Assembly (NCBI GenBank): GCA_017591395.1
Contig: WEDG01000242.1
Coordinates: forward strand, 806,001 to 870,000
Reading direction: 5' to 3'
DNA from: Schistocephalus solidus
Taxonomy: Eukaryota; Platyhelminthes; Cestoda; Diphyllobothriidea; Diphyllobothriidae
DNA length: 64,000 nucleotides
Shown: piece after piece, positions 12,300 to 24,150 of the stretch
How the letters are laid out: the number at the start of each line of letters is the position of its first letter
Position numbering within the stretch: the first letter of the stretch is position 1
Translations under genes and position numbers: made by a program
Notes under the pieces: generated by a model
Seen by the model: only the letters and a program-made list of their open reading frames with translations
Database searches by the model: none
Told to the model about the DNA's origin: nothing

Positions 12300-12845
12300 A
12301 ATCACAGTTTATTCGACAGGCGTTCAAAAAAGTTGCGGTCCACGCAACTTCCTCAACCGGTGTATACGCAAACGAGATGGAGGACAAAATTGTGCCGAAC
12401 TTACATTTTGGCGAGCGCTTCCGTATGTCAAGAACGTCTCGGAGGCTGTCAGTTACATTTTCACACCACTTGGAGTTTGAGTCGCACACAGACCGGAGGC
12501 AACCGTTTGGCATCAGGTAATGAGACCCACAGACCCACTGCTATGGCAAGAAATGCTCGGAACCTTTATCCGCAGTTGGAAACTGGAATATTTTTCTAGG
12601 CGCGAATGGTCGAACACGCGGTAACAGTGCGGAAAAATGACGCCAACTCAAAAGTTGTCGCTTATTCGACGAGACCATAGGACAAATTAAAGTTGACGGG
12701 ACCAAAAGTTTCGCGAGAGGTAACAACCACATGAGCTATGAGTTGCTTGAAGCATGGTTCACTGGTTCCTGGTATAGTACCAAGCGCAATGAACTACCCA
12801 CGCCATTTTCGGTGGGAGTGATTTGTGAGAATGCATTATCTAAGT
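12300..12845 (+). mobile_element. Penelope-like element remnant 1 (RT tail, linker and GIY-YIG nuclease)
   Basis: Penelope-like elements are retrotransposons whose single protein joins a telomerase-like reverse transcriptase to a GIY-YIG endonuclease. Only the C-terminal half remains here, spread over at least three frames. In order I read NFLNRCIRKRDGG (12,346 on, end of the RT region), then RALPYVKNVSEAVSY and, after an in-frame stop, VAHRPEATVWHQVM (the linker), then ARMVEHAVTVRKND (nuclease, with the conserved EH), and finally ELLEAWFTG and NELPTPFSV near the terminus. The usual nuclease-domain start, where the GIY/YIG motifs sit, is scrambled around 12,560-12,595. No upstream RT catalytic region was found, consistent with 5' truncation. 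Confidence 0.85.
12346..12830 (+). pseudogene. Broken PLE polyprotein C-terminus
   Basis: The frame holding NFLNRCIRKR and the YVKNVSEAV linker is open until a stop near 12,480, then continues past it in the same frame. A frameshift near 12,595 moves the coding sense to the frame carrying MVEHAVTV, which stops at STRP. Another shift near 12,710 leads to ARGNNHMSYELLEAWFTG. The order and spacing match the C-terminal part of the family, so this is one decayed gene copy and not separate genes. It cannot make a functional nuclease because of the stops and the damaged domain start. Confidence 0.85.
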
Positions 12846-15327
12846 CTTGGTCCGTAATAAGAACCTCATCTACTGAAAGTAATATGGATAATCGGTAAAA
12901 CTGAAAAGCACGATAAATGGTCCGCTGAGCAAATGACCTCGAAAGCCTAATCTCGCTGAGAAATATTAAAGTTTGAAAAGCGTGGTGAAGGTGCTGTCAT
13001 CAGAGTGAATGAACAAAGTTGTCTATCTCGGACGAGTGCATATATGAGCAAGAAACACCAGAGTACAGGAAATAAGCTGTGAAGGTAACCAGAAGGCAGC
13101 TTTGCTCCATGTCATAAATAATGAAGTTACATTAAGTCGTATCGGTGGGAATGTTATTGAATAAAAAGGCAAAGTCAATTGTTAATGTGTGTGCATTATT
13201 CTACGAGGTAGTTCTGTGCATACCACTATTAGTTGAATAAATACAGCCGATTTCAGACGACATTTGGCGAGACTGTTAGTGCGGAAGTGGAAGGGATTTT
13301 CGATGATCGACTGACCCGGGACCGTGATCTTGGGTGTTTAGGTCGGGATTGGGGTATTTTTTGGCTGAGGAAGGCCAATAATCCAGAAGTAGCTATTCCA
13401 GTTTCTACCCTGTTTTTGCTGGCAAACACTAGACTACTAGGCGTCATGTTAATACCTGCCTGGTTTGTATACGCTCAGCGTCAGTGCAAAGCGGAAATGC
13501 TCATTTTCATCTTGCCATCGGGATAACTCGGTGCAAGGCCATTTCACGTGAAAAGTTTTGGGATAAATATTGTCAACTTAGTACTTTGTCAGTTTGCATT
13601 TCACCCGTCAGATTCCTGCTGCGACAACTTCTTCGGGTAGTCTTTTACCACCTGATCATCCCTGCTATTCTGCACCGACTGCAAACCGACAAAGTGGGCT
13701 TTACGCTCCCTTTGTCAGCAGTTGAAACTCCTTCCAATGCTAGTCTGGTAGGACTTTGGAGTGCAGAGTGGAATAAACACGAATATAAATGATTGTGCCC
13801 TAACTACGACGAAATTAATGGGCTTGACGTCATAATCGTACGGCAAAACCCACGACTGTCAAATACGGACGACGGGTAATCTCCGGTCAGAAAGCTAAGA
13901 ATTTTATCCTAGCTGCTTAGTTCATCATCTGTGATTCCAGAATAGCAAATGTTAATTACCACAAATGACTGCCCATAAAAGGCTGGACAGAGGGCATTGA
14001 TCGTCCATTTTTTGACAAAAATGTCCCATTTCTTCGTGGGAAATTCCGAGCACTATAACAAGTGAGATAAATTTTATAAAATTGGATCCGAGTGTATCAT
14101 TGCATTAACTTGGACATTTGTCATGGGACAATTTCTTAAATAATCCAGAGAGGAAATCCACCTTTTGTTGGAAACGTCGTATTATGTTCAGAACCTGTTC
14201 ATAACTCTTACTTAGAGCCCCAAGACAGAGAGAAGATGCCATTTTAACACCCCTTACAAGTGCACTTACATAAACTAGAGACTTTCGGAATCGGTTCAGT
14301 CATATAATTCGATGGCTTTACAAGCAACGACTTCGAGGTGGCTACCACTGCAGCCAACCTTTTTACCCTTAGTATCCCAGTTATCATAAAGGAGCTGGAA
14401 ATAGCGCCGAATTTTTCATTCACCTACGCTTAACCTCGAAAAGCACAGACTGTTGCTTCAAATGCTGTATCTAGACCACTAATAACCACACAGCACTTCA
14501 AGTTAAACGATACACCACACTGACAGCACTGACAGGTTTTGAAGTTCAGTGAAACAGATACGATCTGCCAGATGCATAAAAATAGTTTCAAAAAGGTCGA
14601 CAATTCACTTCAATAATTATTGTAGGTTTTGACTGTCAGTCTGTTCTCAGTCAGCGATTCGTTGTTCTATGACACTGAAAGACTAGCTAATTGTTGGCAA
14701 AAGACGGATGACGTTCAACTATAGCACCAGCCAAACAGGGCAAGTATGCCTGTGACGGATGTGTTTGTATTTGACATGTTAAACGATTCGGTGAAGCACC
14801 CATACCAGTATGACATCTGCTCACACCTCAGGTTGTTAAGATCTCAAGGTAGCAGGCAGAGCTGCCCCGGACAGCAGTGACTGTAGTTATTTCCAAAATG
14901 TACGTCCACGCAGTCTGCGGTATCAAACAGCACATGCATCTGTGGTTGAACTCACCGTGCCTGTTATTGAGATACTGTTTCTTGACCTGTTTTAATCTGA
15001 GTGTTTAATCGAGTTTTTAATAAAACATATTTGCCTGAAATCTTATCCATAACTGTAGATACCTTGAAAGAAATCAGTTAGTTTACCGGTTCTCAGGGTT
15101 TTGTGCGTCTATGTACTGCCCTAGATCTAGAAGATTGACCTGTGAAAAGAAACGATAACTAAGTACTCAAGTCACTGGTGTGTGCATGAAATCTTCGTGT
15201 CTGGGCGGAAAATCATGCCCTTTAAAAATACCAAGCTTTTCGTACCCAAAAGGTAGTGTTTGGAAAAAACCTAACATAATTGCAAACAAGCATAAAAGTT
15301 TATAAGCATTCCGAAAATCACAGCATA
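12846..15327. other. No recognisable feature
   Basis: Two overlapping frames at 13,233-13,526 and 13,484-13,792 (97 and 102 residues) are the longest here. Neither shows a known domain. I see no repeats shared with other parts of the window. Confidence 0.35.
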
Positions 15328-15860
15328 CAGGGTGTCCCTAAAGTCCCTATACACAGTCTTTTTGCTATTTCATTTCGGATATCTTTCGAAGGGATTTGAG
15401 GCCATCAGCAGTTGACAGTTTCAGCTTTGCTGTTCACTGAAGCATGATTCACCCATGATTCGTCAAGTGACTTTGGAGCAACGTTTACAAAGTACCACCT
15501 GGCAGGAAGATTTTCATTCCCTGACTGCAGTTCGGTACATCTTTAACGTCCAGTGAAATTTACGGTACCCGCGACACATTTACGGAAATGGCATATGTCC
15601 TTGAAATGACATATGTCCTTGAAAAACTACACAGCGATGGCCTGCTACTACCACCAGTAAGGAAAACACCGAATGCCGGAAGCAGGCGTTAACGCAAAGA
15701 CGGAGAATGTCCATCAAGAGGGCTGTACTGGAACTCAGCATCAACAAAAGCTCGATTCAGCCAAGGCTTCTGAGGGTGACGAGGATCTATCCATACCGAC
15801 CTCCAGTTTTCCAAAAGCCTCAAATGGAAGGTTATGTTGCTATGGCACCGTGTGTATAAC
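15328..15860 (+). mobile_element. Mariner/IS630-type transposon, 5' part only
   Basis: The segment starts at a TA dinucleotide (15,326-15,327), the insertion target of this superfamily, followed by a terminal-repeat-like sequence beginning CAGGGTGTCCCTAAAGTCCC. About 130 bp inside, a frame starts MIRQVTLEQR, typical of the N-terminal helix-turn-helix of these transposases. After frame breaks, the second DNA-binding part reads RRMSIKRAVLELSINKSSI and then RIYPYRPPVFQK (15,698-15,859), matching the usual end of the DNA-binding region (PY.. motif). The DDE/D catalytic domain and the 3' terminal repeat are not seen, so the copy is truncated and inactive. Confidence 0.8.
15454..15860 (+). pseudogene. 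Mariner-type transposase DNA-binding region, broken
   Basis: The reading frame begins at the ATG near 15,454 (MIRQVTLEQR) and is broken before the second helix-turn-helix block, which is read in another frame from 15,698 to a stop at 15,860. The residues SIKRAVLELSINKSSI fit the recognition-helix region of the family. No catalytic aspartates are present. The ORF from 15,673 is a different frame of the same DNA and is not a gene. Confidence 0.75.
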
Positions 15861-17430
15861 TCATCTATCTTTAAAAAATAACCTTCCACGCTTGGAAAAC
15901 TTATGGGTCAGCAAAGAGCTTATATTTCCTATTTGGGGGTGTTGTAGAGGGGGGGGGGATAAAACCCGACAGCATTACCAGAGCATGATCGAGACTCTCC
16001 GAAGCGAGCGCTTTACTCTACGACTGGGCTGATTGGAACATTTTTCTGCCCTTATGCATCCTACGTTACAGGGGAAAATTACCTGGAAATGCTGCAGTAG
16101 CTCGTTGTTCCACCACTTTTGGGTTAAATGTGACCTTGTTGAGGTGTTTTCTTTTCTCGAAAAACGGAAGCCAAGCTCACCTTAGGTTAGTGAGAGGAAG
16201 AGGAAGTTTCCTGACCGATGGATTGGTCCCCTCGGATGGGCTGCGCGCTATCCTGACCTCACCTCATTGCCTTTTTCGCTGGACCAGCTAAGCTCTACTG
16301 AGCTCCATGCTCTGTCGCAGTTTCAGGAAGAAATCTGCACGACCTGCAGCAAGGTTGAGGAAGAGATGTTGCAAAACTTTGGATAGGCCTGCGTCTGTAG
16401 ATGATTGAAAATGGTAGAAAATGGAGGCGCTCACGGGAAGGTATACGGCTAGTCATCGAGACGTTGAAATGTGATGACATTTCTGGCGAGTAAAACTGCA
16501 ATGACTCTTTTGTTGAGGATAAAATAAGAAATTAGATTAGTTTCTCGTGTCGTTTTTACGGGATCGATTAAAAGTGGGTAGGGGCTTTTCAGACAGCCGG
16601 TACTGAGGGCAGAATTCTATCGTCATTAAAAACATTGAAAATACCTTGGAGATGTTTCAACCAATGAACGGCCTAAAGACCACGGTCATGATTAGCAGTT
16701 TTGGATATGGGGCAGATGATAGTAGTAAACTGGAGGCATCAATTTTTACAAACAGTAAAATTACAAGCAATGCGATGACCAAGTGTTCAACATTGGTATG
16801 GAATATAAACTTTTAGATGAGCAACTATTTCTTACTCACAGACGTATTTTGTAAATGACAGCCACAATTTACCCAACTTTCTCAAACATTTAAATGATGT
16901 GCGTGCTTTGCTGTAAAGTTAAGCCAGTCAAATCAATTTATTACAGCACAGCATACGGGGGAAACACTTCAACGGAAGCAGATGAGGGAATTGTTACTTG
17001 TGAAAACGCGGACGTAAAGTGTGCAAGTGGTCACCACGGTGATCAGGAAAGTAAATCAAAATATCTTAAACTGCCTCGAAAACAACCAAGTCTACTTTTG
17101 ACCAACGGTGCTGTCCCCTAGTCAGGATAAACTTTCTAGTTAAATTTTCCGCCCTGCCACCCCCCCCCCCCTCCAAGAAGTGTCCGAAATTATGGACAAA
17201 AATGACCATCGCCCCGTGGAGGGTGAGGGAGTAGTCTGTGGTATATGCGGGCATGTTGTAGGTATGCGGCCGCGTTTGTGACGAAGTGGGTCGGACCAAA
17301 GGAATTACAAGCACCAGGAAGTGTAGCGTGGACCAGGTTTTGGGGAGGGGCAATGTTGCAGTTTTCTCAGGTCCAATACGAGCTGCTGTGCATCAATTCT
17401 TGCATGTCAAAACCTCATTCGCTGTAGACA
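15861..17430. other. No recognisable gene; poly-C tract
   Basis: A G-run at about 15,949-15,958 and a C-run at about 17,160-17,171 are the only low-complexity features. The frames here show no domain. Confidence 0.35.
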
Positions 17431-17441
17431 GTAGGGCCATT

Positions 17442-17780
17442 GGTAGGAATGCCTTGTATGGCCACCTAAACAGGACACGGGAATGGGAACCGCCCACAGT
17501 GCATGTGGCTTTGTGCTAAATTCCATGGCAATTATGTTTACGATTAATGCAAGGGTTACGGTTAAGTATAGGGTTACATTTAAGTTTGAGGTCAGAGTTG
17601 GGTTTAGGGTCATGATTAAGCTAAGGGTTAGGATTTTATCGTGTTTGCTGTAGGGTTCAGGGTTAGGGTAGGGCTAGGGTTACGAGTAAAGATAAGTTAG
17701 CGGTAGACACCTAAGTTAAGCGGGCGGGGCACTTCCTATTGCCGTGTCCTGTTAAGACGGCCGTGCAAGGCATCCCTACC
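17442..17780 (+). mobile_element. Family C: small TIR element with telomere-like core, copy 1
   Basis: The left end starts GGTAGGAATGCCTTGTATGG and the right end, read inverted, starts GGTAGGGATGCCTTGCACGG. The similarity continues for roughly 55 bp through a block ending in ACAGGACACGG. Between them lies about 200 bp rich in GGGTTA, TTTAGGGT and similar telomere-like words. The flanks read gggccatt (17,434-17,441) and gggcccatt (17,781-17,789), which look like an imperfect 8-9-bp target-site duplication. No transposase is encoded, so this is a non-autonomous, MITE-like element. A hAT- or Mutator-type mobiliser would fit the flank length, but that is inference. Confidence 0.75.
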
Positions 17781-17789
17781 GGGCCCATT

Positions 17790-19555
17790 TGCGAAAATGG
17801 TTAAATGTGGCAACTGTCTATGGAAGGGCTTGTGACGGACAGCAAAGTTGGTCGAGTAAAAACAGTGGTTACTACCTTGTAATGTGATCAATTTACTTAT
17901 AAATAATTATCTCATGTCATATGTTTACTAGCGAGGAGAAGACAGCACAAATAAAGCTGAAGCTCGCAGAGGTTACTATTATTTTTACAGTATAATGCGC
18001 TTTTGCTAGATTGTCGATTTTTTTCTCAGATTTTGCAGATGTCAAAAAGGAGGCGTATTGCATAATTCAGAAGGGGTATATATGTCTTCAAAAATTAATG
18101 AGAAGGGTACTTATTGGTCAGAAGAATGAGTTTAACATGCTTTGAAAATGATTCACTGAACTGGCGGCATGGACCTGAATCCTAGACTTAAAATCGCATT
18201 TACAGCCATTTTTCCGAGTCTCGTCTTCAACGCAACAGTTTTATTTGAAGCGACCACAGAGCACACGCGTAGTCTTGGATATACCCATTCCGCGCAACAT
18301 TATGGCATCGGTAGTTCACCATTATTCGTGAACATTAAAGCTGAAATGCACTTCAGTAACCATGACACAGACATTAACACCCAACTTCTTTAATAAGCAA
18401 AAGCATTTTTTTGTGAATTGCAAGGTTTACTGCGGCCAAAGGCATTTCGGCATAAAATCGGCACGTGGATCATCATGCAGTATTCGATTCGGAATCATTA
18501 GTATCGTACTATTGTTTAAACGTGACGGCCTTTGGAGGGTGTGAGATGTGGAGGGAAATTGAAGTCGAGTGCTGGCCTTGATTTACCGCCAACGTAGCGC
18601 TTGCCGTCTGAGAGTTCAACCGCGGAATGCTGGCTAGAAAGTTGAATGAAGGAACCAACATTCATTTTGCTAACTTCGGAGGTTATACGATCATGCATAA
18701 CAAAATGTTACCTTAACCGTACCTATCAAATGTAAGGACGAAATCGGTCGCCAACATTTAATTGACCGTTTTCGAAGAGCGTTGCACACTTGCGGCGTTT
18801 CATTCTTAGTGGTTACAACTTCTACTGCGTAATGCCGAACTCTTACAACTAGATAAACTGACAGTGGTGCAACTATTTGGTGTCCAGTAGAAGAGTGCTT
18901 ACTTACTGGTGAATTTATTGTTTATGTTAATGAGATGCTAACAGTTTTTTGAAACGTGCAATGACAACCTCCTTTCTTTTTACATCTAACGAGCCGAAAT
19001 TGGATCACATTATCGCCCAGTTGTGTGAGCAGCACATCATTGGAAAACTATGTCCTGTATAAAGACAGGAAAAGAGGCCATCCATGCGGATATTGATTGA
19101 CGTATGCATATATGTCAACCTAACATACAGTAAATTGCCTAGCTCATGAGCTGTCATGCCTGAAATTTAAGGTGGTAGTATGGCACCCAATTGAGGTTGT
19201 TAATTTTGTTTGTTGTACTGATTAGAGGCACAAAAAGCTATTTACTAAAAAGGAGTTCATTTCACTTCTCTTCATTAAAGGCAAAACGGGGCCAAATCCG
19301 ACGTTTTTGATTTACAGACGTTTATCTACGCTATTGCACCTTCCGGGACAAACCTTTTTGTTTGTTCCCGTTTTACTATAAACGAATTAATATAAGCGTC
19401 AACAGTTTTAAATATATCCCTTCAGAGAACGGAAAATTTGAGCTTGCATTCACGAAAATCAGGTAATTAAAGGTATGAGAAATCACATTGTTTTCGGGAA
19501 AACAAGTATGGATTTAGTTTTTAAAATTCGGTTTTGCAAATTTGAGACGTCATGT
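17790..19555. other. No recognisable feature
   Basis: AT-rich sequence with short frames only. No shared repeats or domain-bearing reading frames were seen. Confidence 0.35.
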
Positions 19556-19591
19556 GCCAAAAAAACGCAGTAATAAAGTTATGAGTGTATT

Positions 19592-19963
19592 TTGTTTTGC
19601 CAAACTGACAGTTGGGACTGTAAACAAGCATGTATACGAAAAACCGCGACATGCCGTCATTTTTCTCTCTCACGCTGTACGAGAAAGATCTCCAAACAAT
19701 ATCTATCTACGGTTGATTATGAACGAATACGGAAACTTTCAGCAGAAGGAGATCCGCCTGAGTCTTTAGCTAGTGTTTTCGATATAAGTAAGGTAAATCT
19801 GTGGTGTATTCTTAATGATCGAACCGTGCCTATAAGTAAGCAGGGTAGACTAAAACGGTCCCTGCCTAAGCGAGACGACGATTTTATTCGTTGTACGCTA
19901 ATAAATATCATTATATGCCCACTGAGACCATCCACAGGTAACATCTTGCGATGTTCTCGGTGA
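19592..19963 (+). pseudogene. Tc1-like transposase N-terminal DNA-binding region
   Basis: This 123-residue open frame covers the paired-like DNA-binding part. A helix-turn-helix occupies roughly residues 43-75 and the basic GRLKRSLPKR linker about residues 84-93. It ends before the catalytic domain, which continues out of frame. The start methionine is simply the first ATG in this frame and may not be the original one. Confidence 0.75.
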
Positions 19964-20084
19964 AGATAATCAGGAAGAAGATGCAGAAAGTTGAACTGTA
20001 TCAGGCAACCGCCACAATCAAGCCGTTTTTAAGCATGAAACTTATAAAAGAAGTTTTTTTTTATTTGCTAAGAAGTACATTGAT

Positions 20085-20675
20085 TATAGGCCCCCTTTCT
20101 GGAAGAGCATTTACTTCTGCGATGAGATCTTATTTTTAGATAAGCCGGCGAAGTCAACCCAGATAGTCAGATGTGGTAAAAACTTCCCCCGAGGACACTA
20201 TGTCGACAGTATATTTCAAGAACTGCTGACGTCTGAGGGTTTGGATGACCATAAAATTTGGAGAAGGACCGATCGGGCGGTCGACAACGGAAAGCATTAA
20301 TAGCAAGGTGTTCCTCAACATTATAAAGGATGCCTTTGACTATAGTGGCACACATCGACGCAGAATGGAAACGATAATTTTACATTTTAATGTCCCAGTT
20401 CATCGCTCTAACGAAGTATGAATTTGGTAACGTTTACAATGATAATCTAAAATTTTGTACAACAGCCAGCCTCTGCGCGTGTGACCAGCAATCTATTTTT
20501 ATTCCTGCGAGCAGTCTGGACTTGAATCCAATCAAAAACCTTTTCGCAATTATCAAAAGAATCTGACAATGGGCATACGCACATTGAACAAACTATTATA
20601 GAAAACCTAGCAACCTCGATGTCAGACAGACTTTGTGCTGTCATAGATGCAAACGGACAGTTTACGAATTACTGA
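20085..20675 (+). pseudogene. Tc1-like transposase catalytic region, broken
   Basis: Frames here contain the IYFCDEILF segment and, about 400 bp on, the DLNPIKNLFAIIKRI segment followed after a stop by HIEQTIIENLATSMSDR. The second catalytic aspartate block between them is not recognisable. Stops lie within each block. The lysine in place of the catalytic glutamate adds to the evidence of inactivity. Confidence 0.75.
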
Positions 20676-20680
20676 TCTTG

Positions 20681-23435
20681 TAAATTTGTTACTATTCTAT
20701 ATTTAATTTCCCGTTTTTATGCACCTCCTTCCTTATGCAAATTTATATTTAGCCATATTTGGTTGATTTTTACTATATCCATTATCTTAAATGCAGGTTT
20801 TTTGTGAAAAGTAATTATTTTAATGTTAGTAACTATTAAGTCAAAAAACAATCAATGCCTTCTTTTTAGGAACGGTCGTTTCTTTATTAGTTGACAACTT
20901 TCGGAGACGCAGCATAGACAGATTTCGCGAAAAGGGTCCTTTCTCGTGAAATTCATGAGATTTCATGAGAAATGCAATCTACTGTACAAAGAAATGTTAT
21001 AATATCCTATTATACGTGAAAACCTGAAAGTATGGCTTTTACTTTCAAGAAAATCCGTATTTAAATTGAATTAAATGTGAAACAGTTCTTGAAAGGGCAG
21101 ACTAAATAATTGGCAATAAAATTCTTACTCAAAAAATCAACTGAAATATGCCATACCTAAATATGTTTATCAAGCTTGGAGCTCCCAGTATAAGGCCAGT
21201 AAAAAGAACTGAGTCTACCTAAAATATATATCAAATAGGTTTTATAAGAAAAATACTTAAACATTTCGTTTTTACTTAAAGCATCTGTGACTACGCCTGC
21301 AGTCATTTGGAGTTATGCTAAGGGCCTGAATAAGTTAGATTTTGTGCACCGTGAAAAAAAGGCTGAAGATTTGCCCGCGTCGGGAAAACTTTAAGAAACT
21401 AGGAAAGTATGCGAGTCCAGCAATATAAACTCAAGTTTTGAGTTCCATCACAGGTCAGTTTTAATCTGCACGACGCAATACTGGTTTAAAAATGGGGTTT
21501 GATTCACGTAGATCTCGAATGATAACGAGGCTATATACGTACCCTACAACATGAGTCAAAATTCATTAAATATCGCAGCCAATGTTTTAAGCAATAAAAG
21601 ACTATACAGAAAGAGTTGCTATCAAATCCTGCGGGCTTTTTGAGTGTGTTCAGCCACTTACCACAACGTTCCTTAGAAACAAAAACTACTTCCAAAGTAT
21701 ATTTTGGTTGTTCAAAACGCCTTATCTACAGAGATAAGAGATATTGAACCGACAATCTCGGCATTATCCACGATCGTCAGTCAGACGCACCCCAAGCCTG
21801 GTCAGTAGAGCTCAGATATGTGAAGCATGTTCAATTGGTCTAGAATTAACACACAACTACTTGAGTCACCGGTCTACATGCTATCTCCTGGCATCCTTGC
21901 TCTGGGAGGAAATGTGACCCTAGCGCATAATTGAGGCGAGGTATAATCCTTCCTGTTTTCAGAGACGCAATATTTAAGGATACACGATGCGTGTGCGAAC
22001 CACCGCCGCATACGTCAAAATGAGAGTAAGAGGCAAGATTCCCTCAGTCAAACCTCAATGCACTGAAAACGCATGTACCAGTAATACCTCAAGGAAGATA
22101 CCAAAAGCAAACAGCAACAGCAGCAAATGGCAGGAGGGCCCTGTTGGTCTCGTCGAATTGATCGATGACGTTCAGTAAAATGTCTGTTGCGAATACTGTT
22201 GATTCAGACCTGCCTCAAACTCTGCTTGGTGTCTGTTATTCTTCAAAATAAGACCAGTTCCTGTTATTTTGGTTCTTTACCGAAAGAGGACGCCTCATGT
22301 AGGATAGGCGCGGCATAATTCCTCGGAGACCTATGCTGAAGTGGTAGCATTAAATATCAGACCTCACTGGGGCCCATTTGGGAGACGAAAACATTACACC
22401 GCCACCACGAATTTTAAGCTCCGAAGGCGAGGCTGAGGTGAGCGTGCGCCAAAAGTCAACCTGCTGTAGAGGACCAAGGAGCGGTACATATATATCTTAT
22501 TGGAGGATCAGTATCCAAAGAAATATAATTAGAAGGTGAATATGTTTTTTTGAGACAAATAAGGAAACCTTATTGGTAAATTTTTGACGCTGGTTCCTCA
22601 AGTCGTCGTCAAACTAGAGTCAATGTGCAAAAAAACAATTATAATTTCAAAAGCGCTTAACAATCGATGCTCATTTCATGTTTGCACCAATGAGCAACCG
22701 CTGTGTGTGTCAGTCTTTATTGATTGGTTATCGTCTCTTCCATTCTTCCCTAAGATTTTTTTACGTAGCATCTAAATCAATGTGTCGATACAGGGCGCGT
22801 TTTTGCCTGAGACAAAGCTTACATCGTCGGAGCCTGCACCTCCAAGAAAGACATAGAGTTTCTTGAGTCCATGCACTCCGATGAATCATGCATAAATCAG
22901 TACATTGAGTTAGATGCCGTGTACAAAAATCTCAGGGAAGAATGGAAAGAGACGACAACCAATCAATACTGACACACACAGTGGTCACTCATTAGCGCAA
23001 ACACGAAATGATTATCGATTGTTAAGGACTTTTGCAATTGTAATTATTTTTCGCACATTTAACTCTAGTTGGACGACGACCTGGGGAACCAGTGTCAAAA
23101 ATTTATCAATAAAATTTCCTATTTTTTTACCAAAGAACATATTCACCTTCTAATAATATGTTTCTTATTTGGAGTGTTAGAAAGTAAAAAGTTGCGTCAC
23201 CAATCGACAGAAGCAGTGATGCAAAATTCCAGGACTCATTTTACTTTCATCTAAACTGAGGAAACGGGGAAAGGCCAGAACTTCCACATAGGTCGGCATT
23301 GAGTTCAATAGGCCGCAAGTATCCTAGATGACCGTATTAGGATAAATGTGCGCACCAAAAAAATAGGGCAATGGAAGAGTCTGCTATTCATGGAAACTAT
23401 TTGCATATTTTTATCTGCATGTTGTTATAGTTGAC
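20681..23435. other. No recognisable feature
   Basis: AT-rich, with frames up to about 79 codons. None shows a domain, and no repeat shared with other parts of the window was seen. Confidence 0.35.
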
Positions 23436-23439
23436 CTAA

Positions 23440-23660
23440 CGCAAATGAGTTATATGGGTTACATTGTATGCTGAAAATGACAGCGCAAGTACTAGCTAAA
23501 AGCCCAATCTTGTTTTTCGAAAAGATTCTGCCAATGTATTACACAGCTGTGAGGGGCTGCTTCATCAACCGATCCACCAACATTCCCAGTGTGCTTTGTG
23601 CTCAATACTCCAGTTTTTTACTTTCCACAGAAAGTAAAAAAAAGGCTTTATTGAGACTGA
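23440..23660 (-). repeat. Diverged relative of the 355-bp hammerhead repeat unit
   Basis: Plus-strand words tactagctaaaagcccaa, ttacacagctgtgaggggct and a ccagtg/ctccag tail align with 57,545-57,660 in the tandem units. The order is the same but similarity is moderate. It is a single unit here, without (TA)n flanks. A 70-codon frame at 23,468-23,680 crosses it and has no recognisable domain. Confidence 0.6.
23495..23576 (-). ncRNA. Decayed hammerhead ribozyme
   Basis: On the minus strand the position of the catalytic core reads TTGATGA instead of CTGATGA (about 23,568-23,562). Further on, GAAAAACAAGATT replaces the GAAA, stem III and GUC segment, and GGGCTTTTAGC (23,505-23,495) is the retained stem I 3' arm. 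Loss of the core C and of the cleavage triplet makes it inactive. It is recognised mainly by its homology to the intact copy near 57.6 kb. Confidence 0.5.
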
Positions 23661-23819
23661 TGTACTCCCTTAACGATTAATTTCGGCTGAAATTGAAATA
23701 CCGAAATTGAGTTAATTTGTAAAAAGAAGCAAAAAACCAACATAAATACTACCCCCCGAATGTAATGTTGATGGAGTATTGCCTTTACTATATCAACTCC
23801 ACAGCTTTCCAATCCTAAC

Positions 23820-24150
23820 CCGCCCGAGAGTTCGACCATCGTTGACGACAATGTCCCCCATGGGACCTACAGACAAGTGGTCGCAGGGATGACTGAGTTG
23901 CGCGTGATTTAGTTTACAATGCTAGTGGACTCTCTCCTCATCTCCCACCTTGACTTGGTATCGTGAGTAAATGAAGGCGGGATCAGGCGCACATGGCTGG
24001 CTCCGTGTGAGCCTCTCCTAAGGCGTGCCACCGCACGCCAAATAATGGCGTTTGGAACGGGTGCACCTCCCCATTAAAGACTGCCGTGTTCTAACCTAGC
24101 CCCGTAGTAGTTCAACGCATTTAGCGCGTGGCCTTTTAGGGGGCAAAGGA
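23820..24150 (-). repeat. Dispersed repeat family A, copy 3
   Basis: Inverted relative to the copies at 0.96-1.95 and 46.3-47.0 kb. It shares ttgcgcgtgatttagttta, a gcgtgccaccgcac-like word and a gtggccttttagggggca block with the copy at 62,460-62,830, in the same order. No coding sense was recognised. Confidence 0.65.

Larger units (their letters stand above)
19560..20680 (+). mobile_element. Tc1-like DNA transposon, transposase relic
   Basis: Several frames carry, in the right order, parts of a Tc1-type transposase. There is an N-terminal helix-turn-helix (YERIRKLSAEGDPPESLASV, then FDISKVNLWCILND, about 19,715-19,830), a GRP-like linker (GRLKRSLPKRDDDFI), a first catalytic-type motif FCDEILF (about 20,112-20,132), and the C-terminal motif DLNPIKNLF (about 20,520-20,546). 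The family normally has NPIEN there, so the third catalytic acidic residue is replaced by lysine. Many stops and frameshifts interrupt it. Terminal inverted repeats were not located. Confidence 0.8.
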
